Positions 43,434-50,859 of a DNA stretch of 64,000 nucleotides are shown here, one piece after another. Each line of letters begins with the position of its first letter. Positions within the stretch are counted from its first letter, which is position 1. The notes beneath the pieces were generated by a model, which saw nothing but the letters and a program-made list of their open reading frames with translations, had not been told where the DNA came from and did not search any database. This DNA is from Ilumatobacter coccineus YM16-304 (GTDB taxonomy: Bacteria > Actinomycetota > Acidimicrobiia > Acidimicrobiales > Ilumatobacteraceae), in contig NC_020520.1 of assembly GCF_000348785.1 (NCBI RefSeq), positions 2,170,001-2,234,000 of the forward strand, in the 5' to 3' direction. Made by a program: the position numbers and the translations under genes.

Positions 43434-45689
43434 ATGGGAACCGTCAATCGGGTCTTGCCATGGCGTCGCCAACAGTCGACACCGGCAGCACTCGGTGAGC
43501 TGGCGCCGTTGCTCGACTCGTACCGGCGCCGTCACCCGAAATCGCCGATCAACAACATCAACCGGGCGTACCGCGTCGCGAGCGACGCACACCGTTCGCA
43601 GATGCGCAAGAGCGGTGAGGCCTACATCAACCACCCGCTCGCCGTGGCGCAGATCGTCGCCGAGATCGGCCTCGACGAGGTGTCGATCGCGGCGGCGTTG
43701 CTCCACGACGCCGTCGAAGCCACCGAGATCACGTTGTCCGACGTCGAAGACGGTTTCGGTGCCGACGTCGCCGCCATCGTCGACGGGGTCACCAAGCTCG
43801 AACGCATCCGCTTCGACTCGCGCGAAGAGCAGCAAGCGGCGACGATGCGCAAGATGCTCGTCGCCATGGCGAAAGACCTGCGGGTGCTCGTCATCAAGCT
43901 GGCCGACCGTCTGCACAACATGCGCACGATCGCAGCGATGCCGCTCGAGAAGCAGCAGCGCATCGCTCAGGAGACCCTCGACATCTACGCTCCGCTCGCG
44001 CATCGCCTCGGCATGCAGGAGCTCAAGCAGGAACTCGAAGACCTCGCGTTCGCGTCGCTCCACCCGAAGCGGTTCGCCGAACTCGATCACCTCGTACGCA
44101 TCCGCACGCCCGAGCGTGACGTGTTCCTCGCCAAGGCGATCGCAGAGGTTCGCTCCGGCCTCACCGAGCTCAACATCGACGCCGAGGTCACCGGGCGCGG
44201 CAAGCACCTCTGGAGCATCTACGAGAAGATGGTCGTGAAGGGCCTCGAGTTCGACGACATCTTCGACCTCGTCGCGGTCCGGGTCATCGTGCCGACGATG
44301 AAGGACTGCTACGCCGCGCTGGGCTCGATCCATGGTCGCTGGCGTCCGGTCGTCGGGCGCTTCAAGGACTACATCGCGATGCCGAAGTTCAACCTCTATC
44401 AGAGCCTGCACACCACGGTGATCGGCCCGTCCGGCAAGGCGATCGAGGTGCAGATCCGCACCGAGGAGATGCACCGTCGAGCCGAATGGGGTGTGGCGGC
44501 GCACTGGGCGTACAAAGACCGCTCGAACAACGGCACCGCGTCGGCGACCGACATCGACTGGTTGTCGCGCATCATCGACTGGCAAGAAGAGGTCTCCGAC
44601 CCGGCCCAGTTCATGCAGAGCCTCAAGACCGACCTCGAGCAAGACGAGGTGTACGTCTTCACGCCGAAGGGTCGGGTCATCGCTCTTCCGGTGGGGTCGA
44701 CCACCGTCGACTTCGCCTACGCGGTGCACACCGAGGTCGGCCACGCCACGATCGGTGCGCGCATCAACGGTCGGTTGGTCGGGCTCGACCACGTCGTGCA
44801 GAGCGGCGACAACTGCGAGATCTTCACCTCGAAGGTCGAGACGGCGAGTCCCTCGCAGGACTGGTTGACGTTCGTTGCGTCGCCGCGGGCCCGCAACAAG
44901 ATCCGCCAGTGGTTCAGCCGCGAGCGACGGATGGACATGATCGAGGCGGGTCGTGAAGACCTCACCGATCAGTTGCGTCGCGAGTCGTTGCCGATCAACG
45001 AGGTGTGGAAGTCGCATCAGCTCGAAACCGTCATCGACGATCTCGGATACGCCGATCTCGACGCCTTGCTCGCCGCGGTCGGAGAGCACCACGTGTCGGC
45101 GGCCGGTGTCGCCCAGAAGATCGCTCGGGGATACCGAGACGGCGAAGAAGACGTGCAGTTGCCGGCGACCATCGAGAAGCCGCGGCGTGAGCGTCGTGAC
45201 GGGCAACGGCAAGAGGTCGGTGTGCACGTCGAGGGGCTCGACGACATGCTCGTGCGGCTGGCGATGTGTTGCACACCGGTGCCCGGTGACGACATCACCG
45301 GGTACGTCACTCGCGGCCGAGGTGTGAGCGTGCACCGCAACGACTGTGCCAACGCCGTGTCGCTCATGGCCCAGCAGGCGACGCGCATGATCGACGTCGA
45401 CTGGGACGGAGAAGCGCGGTTCAACGCCACGTTCACGGCCGGGATCGAAGTCGTCGCACTCGACCGGTCACAGTTGCTTCGTGACGTGGCCACGGCCATG
45501 GCCGAACACAAGGTCAACATCGTCTCGTGCGAAACCATGACCGGGGCCGACCGTGAGGCACGCATGCGATTCGAGTTCGAACTCGCGAATCCAGGGCACC
45601 TCGACTCGGTGCTGCGCACCATCAAGGGGATTCCGTCGGTCTACGACGCATATCGCACCGTGCCAGGCGCGACCGCGCCGGTAGCCTGA
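43434..45689 (+). CDS. rel: RelA/SpoT-type (p)ppGpp synthetase/hydrolase
   Basis: 751 aa long Rel. N-terminal HD hydrolase domain with His67 and His91-Asp92 (LLHDAVEAT) and the distal KLADRLHNMRT; the catalytic dyad usually ED after HDxx is Glu95-Ala96 here. Synthetase domain: GRGKHLWSIYEKMVVKGLEFDDIFDLVAVRV, YIAMPKFNLYQSLHTTVIGP, VQIRTEEMHRRAEWGVAAHW. A TGS domain (YVFTPKGRVIALPVGSTTVDFAYAVH), a zinc-finger-like region with Cys-Cys (MCCTPVPGDDITGYVTRG, RNDCAN) and an ACT domain follow. GAAGGA precedes the ATG. Synthesis should be intact; hydrolysis may be altered. Confidence 0.96.
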   Translation: MGTVNRVLPWRRQQSTPAALGELAPLLDSYRRRHPKSPINNINRAYRVASDAHRSQMRKSGEAYINHPLAVAQIVAEIGLDEVSIAAALLHDAVEATEITLSDVEDGFGADVAAIVDGVTKLERIRFDSREEQQAATMRKMLVAMAKDLRVLVIKLADRLHNMRTIAAMPLEKQQRIAQETLDIYAPLAHRLGMQELKQELEDLAFASLHPKRFAELDHLVRIRTPERDVFLAKAIAEVRSGLTELNIDAEVTGRGKHLWSIYEKMVVKGLEFDDIFDLVAVRVIVPTMKDCYAALGSIHGRWRPVVGRFKDYIAMPKFNLYQSLHTTVIGPSGKAIEVQIRTEEMHRRAEWGVAAHWAYKDRSNNGTASATDIDWLSRIIDWQEEVSDPAQFMQSLKTDLEQDEVYVFTPKGRVIALPVGSTTVDFAYAVHTEVGHATIGARINGRLVGLDHVVQSGDNCEIFTSKVETASPSQDWLTFVASPRARNKIRQWFSRERRMDMIEAGREDLTDQLRRESLPINEVWKSHQLETVIDDLGYADLDALLAAVGEHHVSAAGVAQKIARGYRDGEEDVQLPATIEKPRRERRDGQRQEVGVHVEGLDDMLVRLAMCCTPVPGDDITGYVTRGRGVSVHRNDCANAVSLMAQQATRMIDVDWDGEARFNATFTAGIEVVALDRSQLLRDVATAMAEHKVNIVSCETMTGADREARMRFEFELANPGHLDSVLRTIKGIPSVYDAYRTVPGATAPVA
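45682..45687 (+). promoter_or_regulatory. -10 box TAGCCT before hisS
   Basis: TAGCCT overlaps the last codons of rel; 8 nt then lead to GTG 45696. Confidence 0.45.
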
Positions 45690-45695
45690 CCGGCC

Positions 45696-46955
45696 GTGCC
45701 AACCTTCCAGACCAGCCCCGGAATGCGGGACATCCTGCCGCCCGAGAGTGCCCGTTGGCGGCGGCTGCACAACATCTTCGCCGACACGGTCGAAGCGGCC
45801 GGCTACGGCCAGGTGATGACGCCGCTCATCGAGGACATCGGCGTGTTCACCCGGATCGGTGACGCCACCGACGTGGTCACGAAGGAGATGTACGACTTTC
45901 ACGACAAGGGTGACCGGCACGTGTCGCTCCGACCCGAACTCACCGCGAGCGTGTGCCGGGCGTTCGCCGAGCACCGGCCGATCACGCCGTGGAAGGTCTG
46001 GTACGCCGGGCCCAACTTCCGCTACGAGAAGCCGCAGCGCGGCCGTTTCCGCCAGTTCGATCAGGTCGGCGTCGAAGTGCTCGGTGTCGACGATGCCGAT
46101 CTCGACGTCGAGGTGATCGCGCTCGCCTGGGAGTTCTACCGAGCCCTCGGGTTGCAACAGGTCAACCTGATCGTCAACAGCCTGGGCGAGCCCGAGGATC
46201 GTCAGGCGTACGTCGACGCGTTGCGCTCGCACTTCGAAGCGGTGGGCGACGGGCTCACCGAGCAGAGCCGTGTCACGTTGGCGAAGAACCCGCTGCGTGT
46301 GCTCGATTCCAAGCGCGAGCCCGATGCCGAGCACATCGCATCGGCACCCACGATCGCCGATTTCCACTCCGCCGAAGCGGCGGCGCACTTCGCCAAGGTG
46401 CAGGCCGGTCTCGATGCGCTGGGCATTCCGTTCACGGTCGAACCGAAGTTGGTGCGCGGGCTCGACTACTACCGGCGCACGATCTTCGAGTTCCAGGGCC
46501 TCACGCTCGACTCCGCGCAGAACGCCCTCGGTGGGGGCGGTCGCTACGACGGTCTCGTCGAAGCGCTCGGTGGGCCGGCCACGGCCGGTATCGGTTTCGC
46601 ACTTGGCGTCGACCGGACGTTGCTCGCCTGCGACGACGAAGGGGTGTTCGAGAGCGCTCCACGGGTACTCGACGCATTCGTCGTCGACGTCACCGGGGGA
46701 GCGGCTGCGGTCGAACTCACCGCAGAGCTCCGCTCGGCGGGTCTCGCTGCCGATCGCGGCTTCGAGAATCGCAGCATGAAGGCGCAGATGAAGCTGGCCA
46801 ACCGCAGCGGGGCCACCCATGCCGTCATCATCGGCGCCGACGAACTCGCCGATGGCACCGCCATCGTCAAGCCGATGTCTCGCGACGCCGGCGATCAACA
46901 GACCATCCCGCGATCCGACGTGGTCGCTCACCTCCAGCAGAAGACAGAACGATGA
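45696..46955 (+). CDS. hisS: Histidyl-tRNA synthetase
   Basis: 419 aa class II synthetase. Motif 1 region FQTSPGMRDILPPESARW, motif 2 GPNFRYEKPQRGRFRQFDQVGVE, the His-specific LVRGLDYYRRTIFEF and GGGGRYDGLVEALGG, motif 3 GIGFALGVDR, and an anticodon-binding domain (ADRGFENRSMKAQMKLANRSG). aspS overlaps the stop by ATGA; hisS-aspS pairing is common. Confidence 0.97.
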   Translation: MPTFQTSPGMRDILPPESARWRRLHNIFADTVEAAGYGQVMTPLIEDIGVFTRIGDATDVVTKEMYDFHDKGDRHVSLRPELTASVCRAFAEHRPITPWKVWYAGPNFRYEKPQRGRFRQFDQVGVEVLGVDDADLDVEVIALAWEFYRALGLQQVNLIVNSLGEPEDRQAYVDALRSHFEAVGDGLTEQSRVTLAKNPLRVLDSKREPDAEHIASAPTIADFHSAEAAAHFAKVQAGLDALGIPFTVEPKLVRGLDYYRRTIFEFQGLTLDSAQNALGGGGRYDGLVEALGGPATAGIGFALGVDRTLLACDDEGVFESAPRVLDAFVVDVTGGAAAVELTAELRSAGLAADRGFENRSMKAQMKLANRSGATHAVIIGADELADGTAIVKPMSRDAGDQQTIPRSDVVAHLQQKTER

Positions 46956-48706
46956 ACGATTCAGCTTCCAGCACGTCCATGCGCACACATCTGTGTGGCG
47001 CCCTCCGCTCCGAGCACATCGGCCAGACGGTCAGCGTGTGTGGCTGGGTCGGCCGCCGCCGTGAGCACGGTGAGCATCTGGCCTTCGTCGACCTGCGCGA
47101 TCACTCGGGGATCGTGCAGTGCGTCATCAATCACGACGTCGACGTGCGCAGCGAGTACGTGCTGAAGATCACGGGCGTCGTCCGTGAACGCCCCGAGGGG
47201 ACGATCAACGAGAACATTCCGACCGGCGATGTCGAGATCGGCGAGTGCGAGGTCGAGATCCTGCGCGTGGCCACACCGCCGCCGTTCCCGATCGACGAGC
47301 GCGCCGACGACGTCGACGAGAACATTCGTCTGCAGTACCGCTATCTCGACCTGCGCCGCAGTCGGATGCAGAAGAACCTGCGTGTTCGTTCCGCCGTCAA
47401 CGCGGCGGTGCGCAACTCGATGCATGATCAGGGCTTCGTCGAGGTGGAGACGCCGATGCTCGTTCCGTCGACGCCGGAGGGTGCTCGTGAGTTCCTCGTG
47501 CCGTCGCGCAAGGAGCCGGGTTCGTTCTACGCGCTGCCGCAGTCGCCGCAGTTGTTCAAGCAGTTGTTGATGGTCGGTGGCGTCGATCGTTACTACCAGA
47601 TCGCTCGCTGCTTGCGGGACGAGGATCTGCGCGCCGATCGTCAGTACGAGTTCATGCAGCTCGACATGGAGATGAGCTTCGTCAATCAGGACGACGTGCT
47701 CGATGCGGTGTCGCAGTCGGTGTTGGCGGCGGCCGAGGCGGTGACGGGGGAGCGTCCGGAGCCGATCGAGCGGATCACCTGGCACGACGCGATGAACCGC
47801 TTCGGCATCGACAAGCCCGACCTTCGCTTCGGGATGGAACTGCAGGAGCTCACCGCGATCTTCTCGTCGACGGAGTTCAAGGCGTTCGCCGGCGCCGAGG
47901 CGATCAAGGGCATCAAGGTCGACGGTGGCGCTGCCGAGTACGGCCGCAACCAGCTCGACAAGCTGACCGACAAGGCGAAGAGCGCTGGCGCCAAGGGGCT
48001 CGTGTGGCTCAAGGCGACCGATGAAGGATTCGACTCGCCGGTGGCGAAGTTCCTGTCCGACGACGAAGTCGCTGCGCTCAAGGAGACCATGAGCGTCGCC
48101 ACGGGTGACCTCGTGTTGATCGTCGCTGACGATTGGGAGCCGACGTGCGAAGTGCTCGGCATGCTGCGCAACGAGATCGGCCGGCCGCCGGTGCACCAGG
48201 GGCCGTACCGGTACGTGTGGGTCGTGGAGTTCCCGCTGTTCGTCGGTCGTGACAAGGAGACGGGCAACCCGAAGTCGGGCCACCACCCATTCACGATGCC
48301 GCACCCCGACGACATCGACAAGTTCGAGTCCGATCCGATGTCGGTCCGGTCGATCGCGTACGACCTGGTGCTCAACGGCTGGGAGCTCGGTTCGGGTTCG
48401 ATCCGAATCCACGAGCCCGAGTTGCAGCGCAAGGTCTTCGCCGGGCTCGGGATCAGCGACGAGGAGGCCGAGCGCAAGTTCGGGTTCTTCCTCAACCCGT
48501 TCGAGTACGGTGCCCCGCCGCACGGCGGCTTCGCGTTCGGCCTCGACCGATTGGTCGCGATCCTCGCCGGCGAAGACAACATCCGTGAGGTCATCGCCTA
48601 CCCGAAGACGCAGTCGGGTCAGGATCCGATGACCAACTCGCCGATCCCGGGTGATCCCAAGGCGCTCGAGGAGCTCGGGTTGAAAGTGTTGCCGCAGGTC
48701 GACTGA
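46952..48706 (+). CDS. aspS: Aspartyl-tRNA synthetase
   Basis: 584 aa, bacterial type. OB-fold anticodon domain (HIGQTVSVCGWVGRRREHGEHLAFVDLRD), class II core with LQYRYLDLRRSRMQKNLRVRS, PSRKEPGSFYALPQSPQLFKQLLMVGGVDRYYQIARCLRDEDLRADRQYEFMQLD in sections, the GAD insertion domain (about residues 290-420) and GFAFGLDRLVAIL. The ATG at 46952 overlaps the hisS stop. The frame stays open a further 1 kb upstream, but that is a shadow inside hisS. Confidence 0.97.
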   Translation: MNDSASSTSMRTHLCGALRSEHIGQTVSVCGWVGRRREHGEHLAFVDLRDHSGIVQCVINHDVDVRSEYVLKITGVVRERPEGTINENIPTGDVEIGECEVEILRVATPPPFPIDERADDVDENIRLQYRYLDLRRSRMQKNLRVRSAVNAAVRNSMHDQGFVEVETPMLVPSTPEGAREFLVPSRKEPGSFYALPQSPQLFKQLLMVGGVDRYYQIARCLRDEDLRADRQYEFMQLDMEMSFVNQDDVLDAVSQSVLAAAEAVTGERPEPIERITWHDAMNRFGIDKPDLRFGMELQELTAIFSSTEFKAFAGAEAIKGIKVDGGAAEYGRNQLDKLTDKAKSAGAKGLVWLKATDEGFDSPVAKFLSDDEVAALKETMSVATGDLVLIVADDWEPTCEVLGMLRNEIGRPPVHQGPYRYVWVVEFPLFVGRDKETGNPKSGHHPFTMPHPDDIDKFESDPMSVRSIAYDLVLNGWELGSGSIRIHEPELQRKVFAGLGISDEEAERKFGFFLNPFEYGAPPHGGFAFGLDRLVAILAGEDNIREVIAYPKTQSGQDPMTNSPIPGDPKALEELGLKVLPQVD

Positions 48707-48723
48707 CGTCATCGCCGATGGCG

Positions 48724-48747
48724 GTAGCCGTAGCCGTAGCCGTAGCC
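48724..48747 (+). repeat. Hexanucleotide microsatellite (GTAGCC)4
   Basis: Four perfect GTAGCC units, 17 nt after the aspS stop, followed by three GTG units. Slippage-prone. Confidence 0.9.
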
Positions 48748-48766
48748 GTGGTGGTGGAGCTACGGC
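48739..48766 (+). terminator. Possible hairpin after aspS
   Basis: GCCGTAGC (48739-48746) pairs with GCTACGGC (48759-48766) around a 12-nt loop. It lies at the end of the long plus-strand block and before a minus-strand gene. No T-run follows, so terminator function is uncertain. Confidence 0.4.
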
Positions 48767-48854
48767 GCACGGCGGCCGATCGAAGGGCCGTCACGAGAGT
48801 CGTTGGCCATCAACGGGCCGCTCGCTGCTGGCTGCTCGCTGTTGGCCGTGGGCG

Positions 48855-49547
48855 TCATGCCGCGTCGAGATGCTCCGGTGGTGGCGAGGGACGGTTGGTG
48901 ATGGCGCTGAGGACATCGCCGATGTCGCGGACCGGGCTCGACGACAGTTCGACGCATCGTTGACACGTTCGGCCCGATGACGGGCCGGCCGTGGCGAGAA
49001 ATCGTTGGTGGCTGTGCCGTCGAGGCGTGTCGATCGACATCGACGCGAACGCCCCACACATCGTGACACCTCTGCCGATCGAGTCGCGGCGCCCGGTCGA
49101 TCGATCGGTGGTCTCGCGGATCGCGTGGACGCCGTCTCGGGTCTGTGCTCGTCGTGGGCGAGGGTTGCGTGCGAGTTGGAGCATGCGGCGATTGCGGTCG
49201 ATGCAGCGGTGTCGATAAGCCTTCTGCTTGCAGGAGTTCGAGCAGTAGACGGCATGTCGTCCTGGCCGCCGCCAGCGAGGGACCGATCGTTCGCAGACCG
49301 GGCAGTTCCACAGCGCGACGACGTCGGTGCACGGGCCGGCGCGGTCCCGCAACCGAGCCCGTTCGCCATCATCCATGGCCCACACGATCGGTGCCAACTG
49401 CCGGTTCGGCAGGTTCACGTCGGGTTCGAGCTGCTCGTCGAACACGAGCGCTGGTGGGGTCGGAGCGCTTCGAAGGGCCGGTGCTTCGGCGGCTGCACCC
49501 GGACTCCGGTGCGACGGTGGAGCGGAGTTCGTCTCGTCGGTGGCCAT
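48855..49547 (-). CDS. Zinc-ribbon protein of unknown function
   Basis: 230 aa. The centre holds a CxxC...CxxxC pattern: WNCPVCERSVPRWRRPGRH then YCSNSCKQKAYRHR, like the C-x2-C...YCS-x2-C-(R/K)QxAYRxR zinc fingers common in actinobacteria, probably DNA-binding. The N-terminus (about 60 residues) is Ala/Pro-rich and acidic; the C-terminal half is basic, with CGAF and CQRCVEL as further possible metal ligands. ATG 49547 is supported by TACGTT exactly 7 nt upstream and lies three codons inside the longer frame. It is divergent from, and 147 nt away from, the 34-bp repeat array, which makes it a candidate partner of that array; this is inference. Confidence 0.75.
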   Translation of the reverse strand: MATDETNSAPPSHRSPGAAAEAPALRSAPTPPALVFDEQLEPDVNLPNRQLAPIVWAMDDGERARLRDRAGPCTDVVALWNCPVCERSVPRWRRPGRHAVYCSNSCKQKAYRHRCIDRNRRMLQLARNPRPRRAQTRDGVHAIRETTDRSTGRRDSIGRGVTMCGAFASMSIDTPRRHSHQRFLATAGPSSGRTCQRCVELSSSPVRDIGDVLSAITNRPSPPPEHLDAA

Positions 49548-49554
49548 GACCGGC

Positions 49555-49560
49555 AACGTA
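49555..49560 (-). promoter_or_regulatory. -10 box TACGTT, leaderless start of zinc-ribbon gene
   Basis: On the minus strand TACGTT is followed by GCCGGTC and ATG 49547. This signal is a main reason for accepting the ORF as a gene. Confidence 0.55.
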
Positions 49561-49694
49561 TTCGAAGGGTGTCACAGAGTTGACGAGAGCACCGTTCCGA
49601 CGGAGCGAAGGAGGGTCCGCGGTGCCCGACGCTGCCCCGGAAGGGACACCGCCGACGGGAGCCGTGTCGCCGGGCGCGGGCCAGAACCGCGTTC

Positions 49695-49946
49695 GGAATC
49701 GTCCCGTCGCAGCGCGCGGACTCGTTCACGAATCGTCTCACCCGCATGAGCCAGGTGGGTTCCGAATCGTCTCGTTGCGGCGCGGCGAGCTGATCACGAA
49801 TCGTCTCACCCTTTGTGAGGCAGGCGAGTTCCGAATCGTCTCGTCGCAGCGCGCGGAGTCGATCACGAATCGTCTCACCCCGTGTGAGGCAGGCGAGTTC
49901 CGAATCGTCTCACAACGGTCGGCGACACGGTCACGAATCGTCTCAT
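49695..49946 (-). repeat. Left array: eight 34-bp repeats with core GAATCGTCTC
   Basis: Unit cores begin at 49695 (degenerate, GGAATCGTCCC), 49729, 49763, 49797, 49832, 49866, 49901 and 49934, a spacing of 33-35 nt. The typical unit head is CGAATCGTCTCAC. Two flavours alternate: TCACGAATCGTCTCAC and TTCCGAATCGTCTCG, giving a higher-order unit of about 68-69 nt. Orientation is opposite to the right array, so the strand is given as minus. Confidence 0.95.
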
Positions 49947-49998
49947 GTGGTCGAGGCCGCCGGCGGGGACCCAGAGCCCGAGCGGATGAGGGCAGGCC

Positions 49999-50040
49999 GG
50001 ACGTCGCGAGCCAGACCCCGAACGGGGTGGCCCGGCGTCC
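49999..50040. other. Long GC-rich hairpin at the centre of the two repeat arrays
   Basis: GGACGTCG (49999-50006) pairs with the segment ending in GGCGTCC (to 50040) with one G-U in RNA; inside it GCCA pairs with TGGC and CCCCG (50016-50020) with CGGGG (50023-50027) at the tip. The tip is about 326 nt from the left array end and 319 nt from the right array end. The remaining sequence between the arrays (49947-50089) holds nothing else recognisable. Confidence 0.6.
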
Positions 50041-50089
50041 CACCGCGCAGCGCCGCCACCAACACGCGCAATGCAGCCTCGCAGCCATG

Positions 50090-50340
50090 GTGAGACGATT
50101 CGTCACGCTCGCTCGTCTCGACCGTGAGACGATTCGTGACGTCGCTCACCCCCAACCGTGAGACGATTCGGGATGGTCCGGTGTGGCAGTGGTGAGACGA
50201 TTCGGGATCGTCCGGTGTGGCAGTGGTGAGACGATTCGGGATGGTCCGGTGTGGCAGTGGTGAGACGATTCGGAACGGCCTGGTGCAACAACGGTGAGAC
50301 GATTCGGAACGGCCTGGTGCGACAACGGTGAGACGATTCG
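50090..50340 (+). repeat. Right array: eight exact-period 34-bp repeats with core GAGACGATTC
   Basis: GTGAGACGATTCG begins at 50090, 50124, 50158, 50192, 50226, 50260, 50294 and 50328, exactly 34 nt apart each time. The 13-nt head is invariant; the other 21 nt fall into families: units 3-5 are almost identical to one another, units 6-7 likewise, and units 1, 2 and 8 differ. The core is the reverse complement of the left array core. Confidence 0.97.
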
Positions 50341-50398
50341 TGACGCCTGACTCGGTCGACTCGACGCTCTGGACCCGGCTACCCGACGGATCGGCGGC

Positions 50399-50429
50399 CA
50401 CCTGGACACCTGGACACCTGGACACCTGG
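50399..50429 (+). repeat. 8-bp microsatellite (CACCTGGA)n
   Basis: Nearly four tandem copies of CACCTGGA immediately before the ArsR promoter region. Confidence 0.9.
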
Positions 50430-50447
50430 CCCTTGCGTCATCACTTC

Positions 50448-50463
50448 ATAACATGGTAGTTAT
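50448..50463 (+). promoter_or_regulatory. Probable operator/promoter of the ArsR-led operon
   Basis: ATAAC (50448-50452) and GTTAT (50459-50463) form an inverted repeat with a 6-nt spacer directly before ATG 50464. TAACAT (50449-50454) inside it could be the -10. A/T-rich dyads over the promoter are usual ArsR-family operators, so autorepression is likely. The stretch stands out against the high GC of the surroundings. Confidence 0.5.
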
Positions 50464-50826
50464 ATGACTATGTCGAACGCTCAGACGGTGCTGGAGAACG
50501 ACGAGGCCGATCTCGACGAAACGCTGGACGAACTCGAGGTCGTCCTCAAGGCACTCGCCAGCACACGCCGTCTGAAGATCCTCGAATGGCTCAAGGACCC
50601 GGCCGCACACTTTCCCGCCCAGGTCCACGGCGACCCGGTCGAACACGGCGCCTGCAATCAGTTCATCGTCGACAAGCTCGGCGTCAGCCAGCCAGCGGGC
50701 TCACGTCACCTGAAGGTGCTCGTCGACGCCGACCTGGTCATCGCCACACCTCGCCAGGGCTGGACCTACTACCGCCGCAACGAACCACAGATCGCCGCCG
50801 TCGCACGACGGCTCACCGAGATCTGA
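50464..50826 (+). CDS. ArsR-family winged-helix regulator
   Basis: 120 aa. After an acidic N-terminus (NDEADLDETLDELE), the ArsR fold is clear: VVLKALASTRRLKILEWLKD, then IVDKLGVSQPAGSRHLKVLVDADLVIATPRQGWTYYRRN, where VSQPAGSRHLKVL is the recognition helix. The metal-binding ELCVCDL motif is absent; isolated residues (HFPAQVHGDPVEHGACNQF) give His and one Cys that might sense a ligand. It probably responds to a small molecule used by the downstream operon (SDR, HyuAB, oxidoreductase, aminotransferase), which starts 33 nt later. Confidence 0.9.
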   Translation: MTMSNAQTVLENDEADLDETLDELEVVLKALASTRRLKILEWLKDPAAHFPAQVHGDPVEHGACNQFIVDKLGVSQPAGSRHLKVLVDADLVIATPRQGWTYYRRNEPQIAAVARRLTEI

Positions 50827-50859
50827 TCCGCAGCTCGCTCGAATCACGTCAGGAACCAC

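Noticed and set aside
45953-46951. In-frame upstream extension of aspS by about 330 codons
   Set aside because: It lies wholly within hisS in another frame; the aspS OB-fold begins at ATG 46952, which overlaps the hisS stop in the usual coupled way.
48760-49332. 190-codon and similar ORFs in other frames over the zinc-ribbon gene
   Set aside because: Only the 48855-49547 frame has a metal-binding motif and a correctly placed -10 box.
49580-50161. 193-codon plus-strand ORF across the left array, with recurrent NRLT, ESSH and RIVS peptides
   Set aside because: The repeat period (34 nt) is not a multiple of three, and the three peptide words are the same DNA motif read in three frames. This is expected of non-coding repeats, not of a protein.
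49695-50340. CRISPR array
   Set aside because: The constant part is only 13 nt, several 21-nt tails are nearly identical to one another, the two halves are inverted, and no cas gene is present.
49943-50425. 160-codon minus-strand ORF across the right array
   Set aside because: Same reason: NRLT/ESSH/RIVSP peptides cycle through frames with the 34-nt period, and there is no ribosome site or -10 with the window's usual geometry.
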